Part shown: one piece after another, positions 36,042-47,359 of the stretch
Layout of the letters: each line of letters starts with the position of its first letter
How positions within the stretch are numbered: position 1 is the stretch's first letter
NCBI GenBank assembly: GCA_031472005.1
Contig: PZJY01000006.1
Span: forward strand, 2,108,001-2,172,000
DNA: 64,000 nucleotides
Reading direction: 5' to 3'
From: Tetracladium setigerum
Taxonomy: Eukaryota > Ascomycota > Leotiomycetes > Helotiales
Translations under genes and position numbers: made by a program
Notes under the pieces: model-generated
Database searches by the model: none
Told to the model about the DNA's origin: nothing
Seen by the model: only the letters and a program-made list of their open reading frames with translations

Positions 36042-38470
36042 TCACTGGGTATAGGCAAACTGCGCAAAGTTGATTCGGGGAACAACAGGTGACAAACAAT
36101 CCTCTTCCTCGCTATCATGGATAATGAGGTCTTCACTTCCGTTACACTGTATTTGAAGTGCAACCTCCTCTTTCTCATCTGGCGGGGGAAGAGGAATCAA
36201 AGCAGGCTCAACCACTGGCTTGACTATTGGCTGTCTGGTTTTGGTAGCGACCTCGGGAAATGGTACAGTGTTCTTGCTGAGAAGGGAACGTTGGCGAGTC
36301 AAAATGTTCTTCTTGGAAGGGGCAGAAACTGGAGTCATGGGAGATGTGAAAGGTAGCTTTGACTTGTTGTTTGCTGAAGCACCGAGCCGTTGAAGGGGAG
36401 TCGTGCTAGCCTTCGAGAAAAACGCAGAGGAGGCGGGTTGTACAGGCTTTGCCTTGATAGCAAGCGGAATTCTGGAAGGTCGAGAAGCGGTGGATACTGG
36501 CGTGGGATTACCGTTGTTTGGCATGCTTGACTTTGGAGTAGACATGGCGCTAGCTGCGAATTTCTCCCCCAAGTTTTGGAAGAATTTTGGCAACGGGGAT
36601 TCCTCGGTTGGTGTGGAGGGTTCTTCAGCTGAGCTTGTCGTAGAAGTCGAAGCTGTTAAGCTTGGTACAGTCTGTTGAGAAAGGTTGTCAACATCTGTGA
36701 TGGCCTGGCTTTGGCTATCTGCTTGCTTGTTGGCCTCTTCATCAACGACAGCCACTGTTTCCTCCTTGAAAACCTCCATAGTGTTATCAACATAGCTCAA
36801 CATTGCCTCTTCGACCGAATCATCAGAGAAGATGGTGATATCATGCTTCTTTGACTTCCTTGCCTTCACAGTACGCTTGACAGAAGGGCTTGGCTCTGGA
36901 GCAGTGCTGAAGAAACGGCTGCTCCCTGCCTCGATCTTTTGAATTTGGGAGGGAGTGGTATCAATGTCCTCGCATAGACGTGCTCGCTTTGCTGGTCGAG
37001 GTTCGGATATGGTTGGTGTACGAATGGCTCGTCCAATCTGAGGAGAGTTTGCCGACGGAGTAGAGCGGACTTGAGAAGGACCCTCAGTCAAAGATCGGTT
37101 GAGATATGGACGGGGGACTGGCTCAGCCGACCACGGACCAGAATTTCGACGGAGAGCATCTTGCTGAGTAGGAGAAGGGGTGAAGCAGTTGATATCTAAT
37201 TCTGCAAGAGGGACTCGTTTGGCCTTGAAGAAGGAGTCGATTGGCTTTCCCTTCATCGCCTCTCCAAGTGACCCTGGTCTCTGCGATCTTGATCGAGCAG
37301 CTGCCCAAGGTGAGCTGGAGGAGCCGAAGGGAGAGATGTTCTCCATCTTATTCTGTCGATTGGGGACAATCGGCAGTTTGGTGATGGGATTTAAATCTCC
37401 TTTTGCGACTCCTTGCGCAATCTCTGGCTCAACGTGAGCTCCGAGAAAAGGAAGGTTGAGATCGTCGAGAGGTTGCTCAGGCTCGGTATGTAAAACCAGG
37501 CGCAGCGCGACTGGGCAGAAAACCCTTTGGTGGAGAAAGGTGAGTTCGGCACGGCGATAAGACTCCAGATAGTCTTTCGGTACCAGAAATTTTCCGTCAA
37601 ACTGAAGCATGCGAAGTATCTTTTCGATGGTTTTGTGCTTGCGAACCATCCGGTAGGCAGTCTTCAAACCCATATTGCTCATACTTGCAAGATAATCACA
37701 ACCACTGAGGATTGCCATGCGCCTGAACTCTACATCTGACCACCCTGTCAAACTAATCTCTTTCACCGCAGAGAAGTCGGCTTTGTTGATCTCAATACAG
37801 TTTCCATACTGATCCAGCTTCGTTAACAAGCACTTCGCCCCGAACACCAAAAGATCCGAGTCTTCTGAGATGATTCCATCGACGATTCCCTTTCTTTCCA
37901 GGTACACCATTTGTGCATCAGCTTCATAAGGCGCTACGATATACGATACACCAACTCTCTTTAGCTCGTCGATGAATTGTCGTGCCATCTCTGGTGTCAC
38001 ATCGACTGCCTTCTGGAACTCGAGGTACGCTTGAGAGGTTTTCCCAGCATTTAGCATCTCTTGACCCATCCTCTTGCTCTCCTCGCGCCTCTTCGATCGA
38101 TCCGCCTCTGTTGCCGCCTTACTGGGGAGATAGTCGCCATCGAAAATGATGTATGGGATGACTCCGTAATGTTGTAGCATGCGGACCCGGTGCATCGCAA
38201 AGTCTACAAATCTGGATTCCATTGTTAGGATAACACAAACAACGATCCAGTATCACATACTTCTTAGTTGGCCGTCCCATTGCCAGGTCCATTGCGCAAG
38301 ACACTGTTCCACGATGAAGCCATCCGTAGGCATCTACCGCGAGTGTTTTCCCGTCGAACTTCTTGAGGTTGCATGGTTTGTGTATGGATTTTAGTAATGG
38401 GAGAAGACCTGGAACTATTCAGTATTGACTAGGAGAGATGGAAGTGGGAGAATAAACCATTGATGCCCAT
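36042..38470 (-). CDS. EXO1: Exonuclease 1 (XPG/Rad2 family)
   Basis: 5'-3' exonuclease and flap nuclease for mismatch repair, resection of double-strand breaks and telomere processing. Exons 38470-38458 (only 13 bp, ATG GGC ATC AAT G), 38408-38261 and 38211-36042 give 776 residues. The N-terminus MGINGLLPLLKS is classic and depends on that tiny first exon. The metal-binding acids fall at D30, D78 (FDGDYLPSK), E150 and D152 (YEADAQ), D171 and D173 (EDSDLL) and D226 (GCDY), essentially the same spacing as in human EXO1. A helix-hairpin-helix region follows. The C-terminal half is disordered; PIDSFFKAKR looks like a possible PCNA-interacting segment, and SP/TP sites suggest phosphorylation. Head to head with TMA16, 477 bp between starts. 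Confidence 0.95.
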
Positions 38471-38947
38471 TGCGAATACTTGAAGGTGCGCAATGCACAG
38501 AAATCTTCACTATGCGGACATGTATTTACACCGCCAGAACGCGAAGATTGTACTTTGGAGATTCTTGGACGGATTCGCAATTATTCGCAAGGGGTTAATA
38601 CGCTGTAAAGGTGCTGATCTAAGTTAGTATTCGTGAGTTTGTCGATGGGCGATAGTTGTGGAAGTCATCGAGGGGGCGAAAGCATCACTATTCCAAGATT
38701 GAGGTCCCCTGTCCTGTTTGCCAGGGTCACAAAGTCGCGACCGCGTCGTTGCATTTTCCACTTTCCACCTTACCCGGCAACCGAACACACACAACACAGA
38801 CAAAACATACTAGGCCCAACCAAGCAAGCGGGCAATCGCCGACGGAGATATCGATAAGAATTTCGAATAATATTTTGATATCACCAGCAAGCAGTGCTCA
38901 ACACTTCAATACCCAACGAGAACTTCATCCCCCCCCCAAAATTCAAC

Positions 38948-39749
38948 ATGACGATGCCAAAGAGCTTAGAGAAGGCGCGCAAGCACATTACGAAAAAAAA
39001 GGGTACTAATGTCGCGCTCCACGAAAACTCGAGAGATTCGCAAAAGTTGAGACGGGCGTTGATGAGGGATGATAAATTGACTCGAGTTGCATCCAAGAGG
39101 AGGAAAAATGATCAACCTTTACGTACGAAGATTCCCCAATCTGCGGAGAATTGGAGCTAATATACACAGTCGTGAGGGCAGCGTTTTTCCAGGAAGCAGT
39201 TCGAAAAAACGACCAGAAGCCTTTGGATCTGGAAGCCGTTCAAGAACTCATCAAGCAGTATGCAGTCAAGTCCTCGTAATTTCGAATATTGCTAATGAAA
39301 TTGCAGGTTTGTCGGTCAGCATGATGAGGAGTTTGCAAAGTTGAAGAAGGAACGCCGTCCAGGACGACCCGCGAGTACAAGAGAAGACCTTTTGAGGATA
39401 AAAATTGACCAGGACCAAAAGGAATACGAGACTGGCTTCTGTAAGAGCAGAGTATGCTGCGCCCAAAAAATATTGGCTAATTGAAACAGACCTACCAGAT
39501 CTGACGGACGCTGAAAACTGCATATACCTCGACAGATGGGAGGGAGCATGGGCATATCTTACCACTATCAAATGGGTACGCCTTTCCAAAATCGGCCTTC
39601 TATCGGTAGCAAAGTTCCCACCAAAGGGGAATCATGATTTGAAACATAGAACAGCTGGAGTTATAGGCATTTTCGAGGTGTTTGGGATACCAAAATGGGG
39701 TTCTTTTTTGTGGGGGTTTGACAGTTACTTGATGAGATGTTGCACATAG
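38948..39749 (+). CDS. TMA16: Translation machinery-associated protein 16
   Basis: Assembly factor associated with pre-60S ribosomal particles in the nucleus. Exons 38948-39122, 39170-39257, 39307-39440 and 39490-39749 give 218 residues. The start MTMPKSLEKARKHITKK and the run ALHENSRDSQKLRRAL are the family signature. RRPGRPAS, ETGFYLPDLTD (across intron 3) and LDRWEGAWAYLTTIKW follow in order. Introns are 47-49 bp, all with clear GT-AG ends. After KFPPKGNH, where relatives usually stop, the frame runs on for about 40 residues of non-conserved sequence, which could mean loss of the ancestral stop. It shares a short divergent promoter with EXO1. Confidence 0.9.
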
Positions 39750-40727
39750 GAGAAATGAACGATAATACTACAATCTGTGATGCTCTTCTTGGGGAAAATA
39801 GCATATTTGAAATGCTTCGAGTCTCCAATAAAGACTAGTCTGCAGGAGCTTGAAGTTCCAAGCTCTGCATCTGACGGCGGATGATCTAACTTGTTCGCAA
39901 GTTGTTTTCTACCTTCAGTCTCTGTGACTGACAGGTCATTAACTAGAAAGAATTATTATTTGATCACTGAAATTGTTATTTGGTGTAATTGCAAGTACCC
40001 TATCAAAACTAGTCTTTGTGGTGTAGTACTTGCAGCATACCTAACCAGACCAACCTACTGTTCATTCGCGCATTGATGATAATCCAAAATCTCATGCTGC
40101 CTGGGTAATATCCCAATATCACAATCTGTCTAATTCCTACTTCCAGAATTTTCCCACTAGACTCGTTTTCTGTTGCTGTCGCGTCACTGTCGCCCGTTCC
40201 TTTACCGCCGACAACCGAAAACACTGGGAGCGGCGCATATCTGTTTTGTTGCATATCGCAATCCGCCAACATAGTACTTCTGACATAATTTCTTCGTTTA
40301 TGTCTCCGCTAGTGCCTTGGCGTGCAAAAAACTCTAGTGATGCAACAAATTCAGGGTGAATAGTGAAGAGATTTAGTAACTGGGAAGCAATTTACATGCC
40401 ACACTTGTTTGTTGTGGGAAAGAGCAATGCTTGTTCAGAATGTGGCAGCTTCCTTATTTAAAGCCTTTGATGCTAGAAGGTTTGCCTACTGGGTATAAAG
40501 TGCAATAACTACAAGTCTAGGAAGGAACATCCACTGTGTACTTGTTCACCTCTAACTTAGCGTTCCTTCTCTCTTCACTATATTGGATAAAAGGAGAGAG
40601 TCTGTAAACCAAACGAACATAAATTATCTAGATATCAGATAAAAGCAATCCATCACTCTTTCGATTGTTCACCTCCCACCCCATTTTTTGGATCTTCCTT
40701 ATAAATATCTCTAAAACAACGACATTC
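39750..40727. other. Intergenic, no gene seen
   Basis: No coding region supported; AT-rich DNA between TMA16 and the SET pseudogene. Confidence 0.5.
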
Positions 40728-42057
40728 ATGTCAGAACCACTTCGGATACTACGACAACTTGCCGAAGAAAAGCTTTAAGTTATAGAGCTGAACGCGAGAT
40801 TCTAAGGTGTCAGCAAAAACGTTTCAGGTGCATGAGCTGGAAATATTGGATCGTATCCATACACAGCGCCAAACGAGGAATGTTTTGAAGCTACGCCAAA
40901 CTCAATGCTCATCTGAGACTGATTTCTTTGCTTCACTGCGCTCTCTTGCCCGAGAAGATCATTCTCCTGGACTACAATCTGCTCCCAAAGTACGCCCTCC
41001 TCCTCAAGTGTGTGCTCCAAATTTTACTTCCCGGCGTAGTAGCACAGAATCCTCCTCTTCCACTTCACGAATTACCTTCGCCAGCACCTAGATTTTTAGC
41101 CAAACCACCAAACAGCACCACCATCACCCACATCCCCACCAAAAACAAAAGACTCATAGCCACCGGACCTCTCCAACGTGGGGACCTCATTATTCTGAGC
41201 AGCCACTCATCACATTCCTCAACAATTCACACGACACATCTTCACAAAGAACTCGAGAACTTTGTTCTTCCCTCCTTTCCCTCTATCCCTCAGACCTCGA
41301 TACGTTCGTCAACCTCTTTAATGCCTTCTCTCCTTCTCCCAATAAAGTCACGGTGCCTGACGCCTCCCCCAAAATACCATCAGCGTCCTCACCGCCACCA
41401 TTGCCAACAGTGAAAACACTTGAGAACGCCATCAATATCCTCCGCACAAACTGTCTCCCTTACCTTCTCGCAGCCCCTCCCCCATCTCCTCCAATATCGA
41501 AAAGCAAGGAAATGAAAACAAATTAGAAAATCTGGGCATTTTCAAAACATTCTGCCGTGTCAATCACAGCTATATCCCCAGTGCCGAATTCTCCTGGCAT
41601 GCACCCAAGGACCACGATCGAGTTCAAGGACAAGGGCAAGGACCAGGATTAGGTCGGCTCTTCGCTATCCGAGCGATCGAGCATGGCGAGTTGCGTACTT
41701 GAGAGAAGGGTTTCGGTTTGATTGTTATTTTGAGATTTGTGTTGAGGATGAAGATGATATGGAGGAGGGTGAGGTAGGCGATGGAGGAAGTGTAAAGAGC
41801 GACAAATTCATCACAATGAAGGAGCGGCTTCTACAGGTGGATGGCTTGAAAGGGTGATTATGGAGTTGGATAAAGGGGATATGAGCGTGATAGTGTTAAT
41901 TTCGAAGGCGCTTTCATTGTTGGAGGAATTTGGTATTAAGGATATGAGAGTAGTGAGGTTGTATGGTTTGTTGCCCTTCTTCTCTTTTGATCCCCCACCT
42001 CGTTTGAGGTTTGTTCTGACTCGCCAGATGTGAGGAGAAGAATCGCTAACTGATTTA
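40728..42057 (+). pseudogene. Decayed SET-domain (SMYD-like) methyltransferase gene
   Basis: Fragments of one SET-domain protein appear in order but in different frames. A short start MSEPLRILRQLAEEKL ends at TAA (40776-40778). Frame A (40807-41093) carries VHELEILDRIHTQRQ. Frame B (about 41040-41290) has the SET N-half, IPTKNKRLIATGPLQRGDLI. A further frame at 41269-41526 reads LYPSDLDTFVNLFNAFSP. Another, from 41520, reads LGIFKTFCRVNHSYIPSAEF, in which the NHSC zinc cysteine is Tyr, then GRLFAIRAIEHGE and a stop at 41698-41700. Shifted frames continue with YLREGFRFDCYFEICVEDED, then WLERVIMELD. At least four frame changes plus stops cannot be removed by introns. The parent would have been a lysine methyltransferase of the fungal SET/MYND-like class. 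Old and degenerate, with no sign of expression possible from sequence. Confidence 0.8.
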
Positions 42058-42980
42058 AATGAAGCAGATCGATCGTGTAAACTGCTCTCCGACTGAGAGA
42101 TTTGGAGACTTCGTATCTGTTTGCGAAATTATATTAGAAAGGCTGCGTTGATTGTTTGGGGGCAGATCATGTTGAGAGTGAGAAGCTCGTGTGATAGCTT
42201 TGATGAAAACTAATTTTGCGAAGGGTTTGGGGACATTGAGGGAAGAGCATTGATTGACATGACGGTCAGAAGAGGGGCTTGTTGGCACACTGAATTAATC
42301 AAAATAGCATAAACTGGGAATGCAAAAATCGAAATGGGTTGATTGCATTAGCAACTGATGAGAAGATAATTTTTCTAAATAAACATGTGTCGTTGCTAAC
42401 AAAAGATAAATAGGTAAATGACTAACAAAATATACGCACTTGAAGCCGGAGAGATTTTGTGTATGGGAAAAGAACACGAGTCTGGATTAGGCAGGTACGG
42501 CTTGATTCTTCGGATTGAATGAGAGCCAAATCACATCGAGCGTAGTGAAGAAGCCCAATTTAGGTCCGGTGTTTGTGATGTCCATCAAGGAACCCAACAA
42601 AGAAACGATTTCCCCCCTATATTCAAGAAAAGTATGAACACACGATAACTTACCTCTCTCTTCTCTAGGCAAATAAGCACGAGTACCAAGTAAGGTATGT
42701 GGAAGTGGAAGTGGGGAGTGAGGGTTCTCGTTCCCTCTCCTGCCGCTATCATGTCTTTTGTCATTCTAGACTTGTGCCGCAGCTGGGGTTGTGTTTCTCT
42801 TCCCTTCCTGTTGATACATCGTACACCTCTTCCTTTTTCGCCAATGAAACGATAGATTCGAGACAGCGCCGGACATGTGTATGATTAACCCAGAACCCCA
42901 ACCGCAATGCCAACGCCAAAGCAGAACCCGATGCAAATCTTACACAAGTATTACCTCAAACACTTATCGTATGCGCTGTA
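42058..42980. other. Intergenic, no gene seen
   Basis: Short frames only. The part near 42640-42880 is the 3' flank of the small minus-strand gene. Confidence 0.5.
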
Positions 42981-43392
42981 TTATTTTCTGGGTGCTCCCC
43001 GAAACTGGTTCTTCAATTCTTCCTTGTAGTGCTGTAGGAACTGAGAGCCTTTTGATTCGCCGGGAGCCACTGTGTTCAGGTGACATTAGAATGATGTCTC
43101 CAGACATGATTGACGGTGTATGAAGAAGATTGGGTAGGTATGTGGCGAAGAGAAGAAGCTTAGGTGGTAGCTCACCATCTATATTCGTCCCACCCATCTC
43201 TGCTGGGTCCTTGCCATGTTTGAACTCATGAACTTTCTTATGTACTCGTCGTACACCGCGATGGAATGTAGGCGAGGCGAGAAGTCTTGTTGTCAACCAG
43301 ATCTAGTGGAGGGGAGACGTTAATAAAATGCGGACTTTACGGATTATGACAGGCAAGAGGGAGCGTACCTCGAGGACACGTAGCCAAATCAT
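42981..43392 (-). CDS. Small conserved-looking protein, 79 residues, three exons
   Basis: Exons 43392-43369 (MIWLRVLE), 43302-43176 and 43069-42981 join in frame to 79 residues. The product reads MIWLRVLEIWLTTRLLASPT, then HRGVRRVHKKVHEFKHGKDP, AEMGGTNID, and ends KEELKNQFRGAPRK. All splice sites are GT-AG. The hydrophobic then strongly basic N-terminus would suit mitochondrial targeting or insertion into a membrane. The HGKDP..MGGTNI block looks like one I associate with short uncharacterised fungal proteins, but I cannot name the family. No exon exceeds 127 bp, so automated ORF finding misses it. Divergent from the phosphatase gene, with a pyrimidine-rich region between. Confidence 0.72.
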
Positions 43393-44528
43393 TGTTGCTC
43401 TAGCTGTAGAGCATCACATTGGTTGGATATGATGTAGAAATATCGGTCTCCAGATGTGGTTGACAGCACAAAATACATGTGTGGGAGGGAGGGAAAGAGA
43501 AGAGCGCTTTTAAAGCTATGAAAAATGTTGATGTCGTTGATCAAATGCTTGGCGATTGGGCTGACCAAGCCCCAAAGCCGCCAAGCCAAACCCACCCCAT
43601 TCCATTGTCCTGGACGGAATCTGTGGCACGTGATTGGCGGGCTCTCCTTTCTTTCCCTGCCCTGGCCTGCCCTGCTTTCCTGACCCAGTTGGGCAGCAGA
43701 GGAAGCTGGAATGCAGCTTTGTTCCTGCTTTACTTTGCCTTCAAGATTGTTTCTCTCCCTCGTCTTCCTTCACCTTGCTCTGCTACTTTCACCAAAACAC
43801 ATACTCACTTCCTACCTACCTACCCTCTTGCTACTTCTTCTTCTTCCTGCTTCGTTCTTTTGCTCACCTTCCTATCCACATAAGCAAGTAAAGTGAGAAG
43901 ACTTCTATTCATTCCACTACACTGCTGCTTCTTCCTGCCTCTCACGCAATCAGCAAGACCTATATATATTATATACATATCTCTCTCTCATTCCTCCTCG
44001 CCGCTCTCTTTCCTTCACTACTTGTGGCTACTGCTTGCTTTCTTTCCCTCCCTGCTGCATCTGCACCTGCACCCCAACAGCTGCACTTCTCCTGCACCTC
44101 GACGCCCCACGAAAGAGAGCCGCTCGCCCAAACATCCATCTTGTGATAGAAACTCAATCACATCACCCTCTTTGCGCCAACATAAACAGCTGCACATCTG
44201 CTTCGCTTTCAACAGGTGCGTTTTTGTCTCACCATATCCAGTCGCCCCTTTTCGCCTTTATTGTTCCATGCTAATCTGAATTAGAATCACAAATCATTGC
44301 TGACTGCATTGCCCTGGCCTTCTAGAAGCTCGCTTCGCCATTCTTGCCCCACGCCTGCTTCTTAACAAGCAAGTCCTGTACTTAACGCGTCATTTCTCAT
44401 CTACGTATTCCAAGACCGCAAAGCTGGAGAGATTACGAGCCTTTAAGAGGCGTCACGAGTCTCCGTCGCCGTCGCCAGAATCGACTCCTTCAACCTCCAG
44501 AAGCAGATCACCTGCCTGGCTGAACAAG
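43393..44528. other. Pyrimidine-rich upstream region of the phosphatase gene
   Basis: The stretch 43730-44060 is strongly C/T-rich on the plus strand, typical of fungal promoters and leaders. From 44304 to 44528 the phosphatase frame is open and codes for a Ser/Pro/Arg-rich sequence, but it has no ATG. Confidence 0.55.
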
Positions 44529-45903
44529 ATGCAACGACGCTCTTCCTCTAAGCGTGCATTCTCTCCCAGTTTAGGGACGGAGGGTCCTGCTCCAAAGATG
44601 CCTCAACTTGACGGCTCATGCTTGGGCAAGGCTTCGGCTAATGCAGAGCATGATCATAGTGATGATGCCGACAACGCGCCCAGGCCCGTTGAGACGACCG
44701 AAACAGACAAGCCTTCCATGCCTGACTTCTTGAAGTTATCCGACGAAAGTATGTAATTCCTCCCCGTGGCATTACGTGCAGATGTACTGACGCCTGACAG
44801 CCATCCACGAAAAGTATGCTGAAATCGTCAAGCGTGAAAACGATCGTATGGCTGCCGCCAAGCAAGATCCCAACAGCAAATGGTCACGTCTGGCATCTGA
44901 TTCAACTCTTGATCGGTACAGCAACATTCATCCTTTTGCCAACAACCGTGTCAAGCTCCAAGTCCCAGAAGGCGTCAATGATTACATTAACGCCTCACCT
45001 GTCACTCTAACCTCGACTTCACAGGTTCAGAGTACCCTCAAATCTGGTATTCAAGACAAATATATCTGCATGCAGGGCCCGAAGAGAGAGACTATCGACC
45101 ATGTGTGGCACATGGTTTGGCATGAACTGGCCATTCCATACGACTCGTCTCCTGCCGTTGTTATCATGCTCAGCCCAACTCACGCTCCTTACCCGGATGA
45201 TCCCACTCGAATGTTTGAAAAGTGCTACCAGTACTATCCACTGGATGAGAACTCACCTCCTCTTCTCATTAACGAAACCAACATACTCGGTGACACCTTC
45301 AAGGCTACTGTCAAGTTTGTTTCCCGTGAACCAGATATTCCAGGCACTAAAATTGAACTTCGCCAAATGGTGATGACCGTCGCCGGCGAGGAGGAAGAGA
45401 AGCCTATCTGGCATTACCTCTACCCCAACTGGCCTGACTTTGGTGCCCTGGAGGAGGAGAATGTCGACAGTATTCTCACACTGATGAACCTCACCCGAGA
45501 ACGAAACGGCAATGGAGAGAATCCTCGTCTTGTCCACTGCAGTGCTGGTGTCGGACGCACGGGTACATTTGTTGCCTTGGAGTTCCTCATCGGCGAGCTG
45601 GAGGGCGGTGCCTGGGACGGATGGAACGAGAGTGCAAATTCAGGTGACGATCCCATCTTTGACACTGTCAACCAACTTCGTGAGCAGAGAAAGACGATGG
45701 TTCAAGCTTTTGAGCAGTACGCCTTTCTGTACGAAGTCTTGAAGAAGATTTGGGAGGAGAAATACCATACTCCTTGTGTCGGAGGGGAGCACGGTCACGT
45801 CGAAGCACCAGAACTGGGTGTTGACGATACTGCCGCCGGGCTTCAGGGTGGAGCCACCAGAAACGTGCGTGAATATGGGACTGATGACGAGGAAAAGAAA
45901 TAG
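44529..45903 (+). CDS. Protein tyrosine phosphatase, classical non-receptor type
   Basis: Cytosolic phosphatase that removes phosphate from tyrosine; by family it would act on MAP kinases or similar targets. Exons 44529-44748 and 44801-45903 give 440 residues. A disordered Ser-rich N-terminus precedes the PTP domain from about residue 75. RYSNIHPFANNRVKL is the phosphotyrosine-recognition region, WPD with D286 is the general-acid loop, HCSAGVGRTG with C320 is the P-loop nucleophile, and QLREQRKTMVQAFEQY is the Q-loop. All catalytic residues are present. The ATG at 44529 (MQRRSSSKRAF) is the first in frame, but 75 open codons lie above it with similar composition (SPSPSPESTPSTSRSRSPAW), so an upstream exon supplying the real start is quite possible. 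Confidence 0.93.
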
Positions 45904-46322
45904 ATTGGAGATGCCAGGCGGGAAAGCATGTTCACGATGGAACGAGATGAGACGACCATATTTTAACGGCATTGCGTGGTGTTTGGAGTCTTCGTCATGG
46001 TGGATTTGAATTTTGTGGAATGCAAGCCAATGATCGATGGCTAATTTGTTCTTTGGTGGATGGAACTATGCGAGATGGAATGGAGCTCGATGTGCATTGC
46101 CGCGTTGCGTTGTAGAAGGACGGTTAGATAAACTCAGCAGTGAAGGAACCTAGAAACCCGAATCAAACATTCACTAAGATGAGACGACTAGGCATGAACG
46201 GAACGTAAGGCATCTGTGACTTCGAATTCATCGTCTTGACTGAGATTGAGAAAATTCAATGGCATTGTTTTTCTCATCAAAGTTCATCGACGACATTCTG
46301 TTTCCATCTGGGGGGAAAGACA
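45904..46322. other. Convergent intergenic region
   Basis: 3' flanks of the phosphatase (+) and DJ-1-like (-) genes; nothing else seen. Confidence 0.5.
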
Positions 46323-47014
46323 CTACGAAGAGGCTGTACCCCAGGCCTCACTCCTCCTCTCAAATTCTGAAACCTCCGCTACCCAATCTGCTGCTTCCTT
46401 GCCGGCGAATTGCTCATAGATCCAAAGACTAGTGTCAATTCCCGAGCTCACACCTCCAGCGTTCACAATTCTAACTCCCGCCTCCGTCTTCCCAGCATCC
46501 ACCCATCTCTTCTTCACAATCGTAATCTTCGAATCACCACCAGCCGCCTGATCTGCAGCCTGTTTCAAAGCCTCGAAACTCAAATGATGTGTCGTTACAA
46601 TTCGACCAGCGAGCACACCCGACGCACCAAGCAGAACCGCACCAGTGCAAACCGACTGAAGGAACCTCTCACATCCTTCTCTGAGCGGTGGCAGACAAGC
46701 GAATTTTCTGATCAGCGCCGAAAGCTGTTTGCCTTCTTCCGAAGCGATCAAGGGCTTTATCACATCGCCGTGTGCACCCGGGATGACGAGAATATCGTAC
46801 TCATCAATTTTGGCGGCGATTTCTTTGAATGTGGCGTTTGGAGTATAGATCAATGCGCCCGTTTGGGGTTTTATGGGGTTGTGATGCGCGAATGAGGTTA
46901 TTTCGAAGTGGTGGCCCCGGTCTTGGCTTGCGCGCCGTATATTTCGATTGGGCCGCTGAAGTCGAGGAGGTCGCCTCCGGGGAAGAGATAGACGGCGATT
47001 TTGTATGGAGGCAT
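46323..47014 (-). CDS. DJ-1/PfpI family protein (isonitrile hydratase-like), frameshifted
   Basis: Single exon. From the ATG at 47014 (MPPYKIAVYLFPGGDLLDFS) the frame ends at a TAA after GATTSK, while the frame one base over continues DRGHHFEITSFAHH and carries the rest of the domain. One missing base near 46921-46924 explains this; with it restored the length is 230 residues, normal for the family. The nucleophile elbow SVCTGAVLLGASGVL contains the conserved Cys, and the oligomer and substrate segments ILVIPGAH and VSSGIDTSLW are present. Members hydrate isonitriles or act on reactive aldehydes; the substrate here is unknown. No GT lies in the 60 bases around the break, so a hidden intron is not the answer. 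Either a recent null allele or a sequencing deletion. Confidence 0.8.
46921..46924 (-). other. One-base frameshift site in the DJ-1-like gene
   Basis: The minus strand reads GCCAAGACCGGGGCC. The homologous reading needs AAAGACCGGGGC, that is one more base in the AA run. The two frames join cleanly as ..YGAQAK / DRGHHFE. Confidence 0.7.
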
Positions 47015-47359
47015 TTTTGGAATATGTAAATGGTGATTGGTGAAGATAGATTTTGTGCGGCTGAAATGGATTTCAGTTTTTAAGAGGGGGAAGGGAATGG
47101 TATTTATAGGTAATGGCCACCGACCGGAAGCGGGGATATATCATATATCATAAATCAACTCCGACCGTAACAATGCGGATATACTCGTGTCTTGGTATGT
47201 TTGTACATCCGGCTGCTTGGCTACAGTAAAAGTGCAAGCAACGTTTTTAGTGTGAAGAACCTTGTTTAAATTTGACTTGAACATTTTGAAACCCCACTTT
47301 GCGCTAATAGCTAACATGCACGGATAGAACATATCAATTTAAATTTTAGACACTATCAA
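47015..47359. other. Upstream region of the DJ-1-like gene
   Basis: No gene; runs into the minisatellite. Confidence 0.5.
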
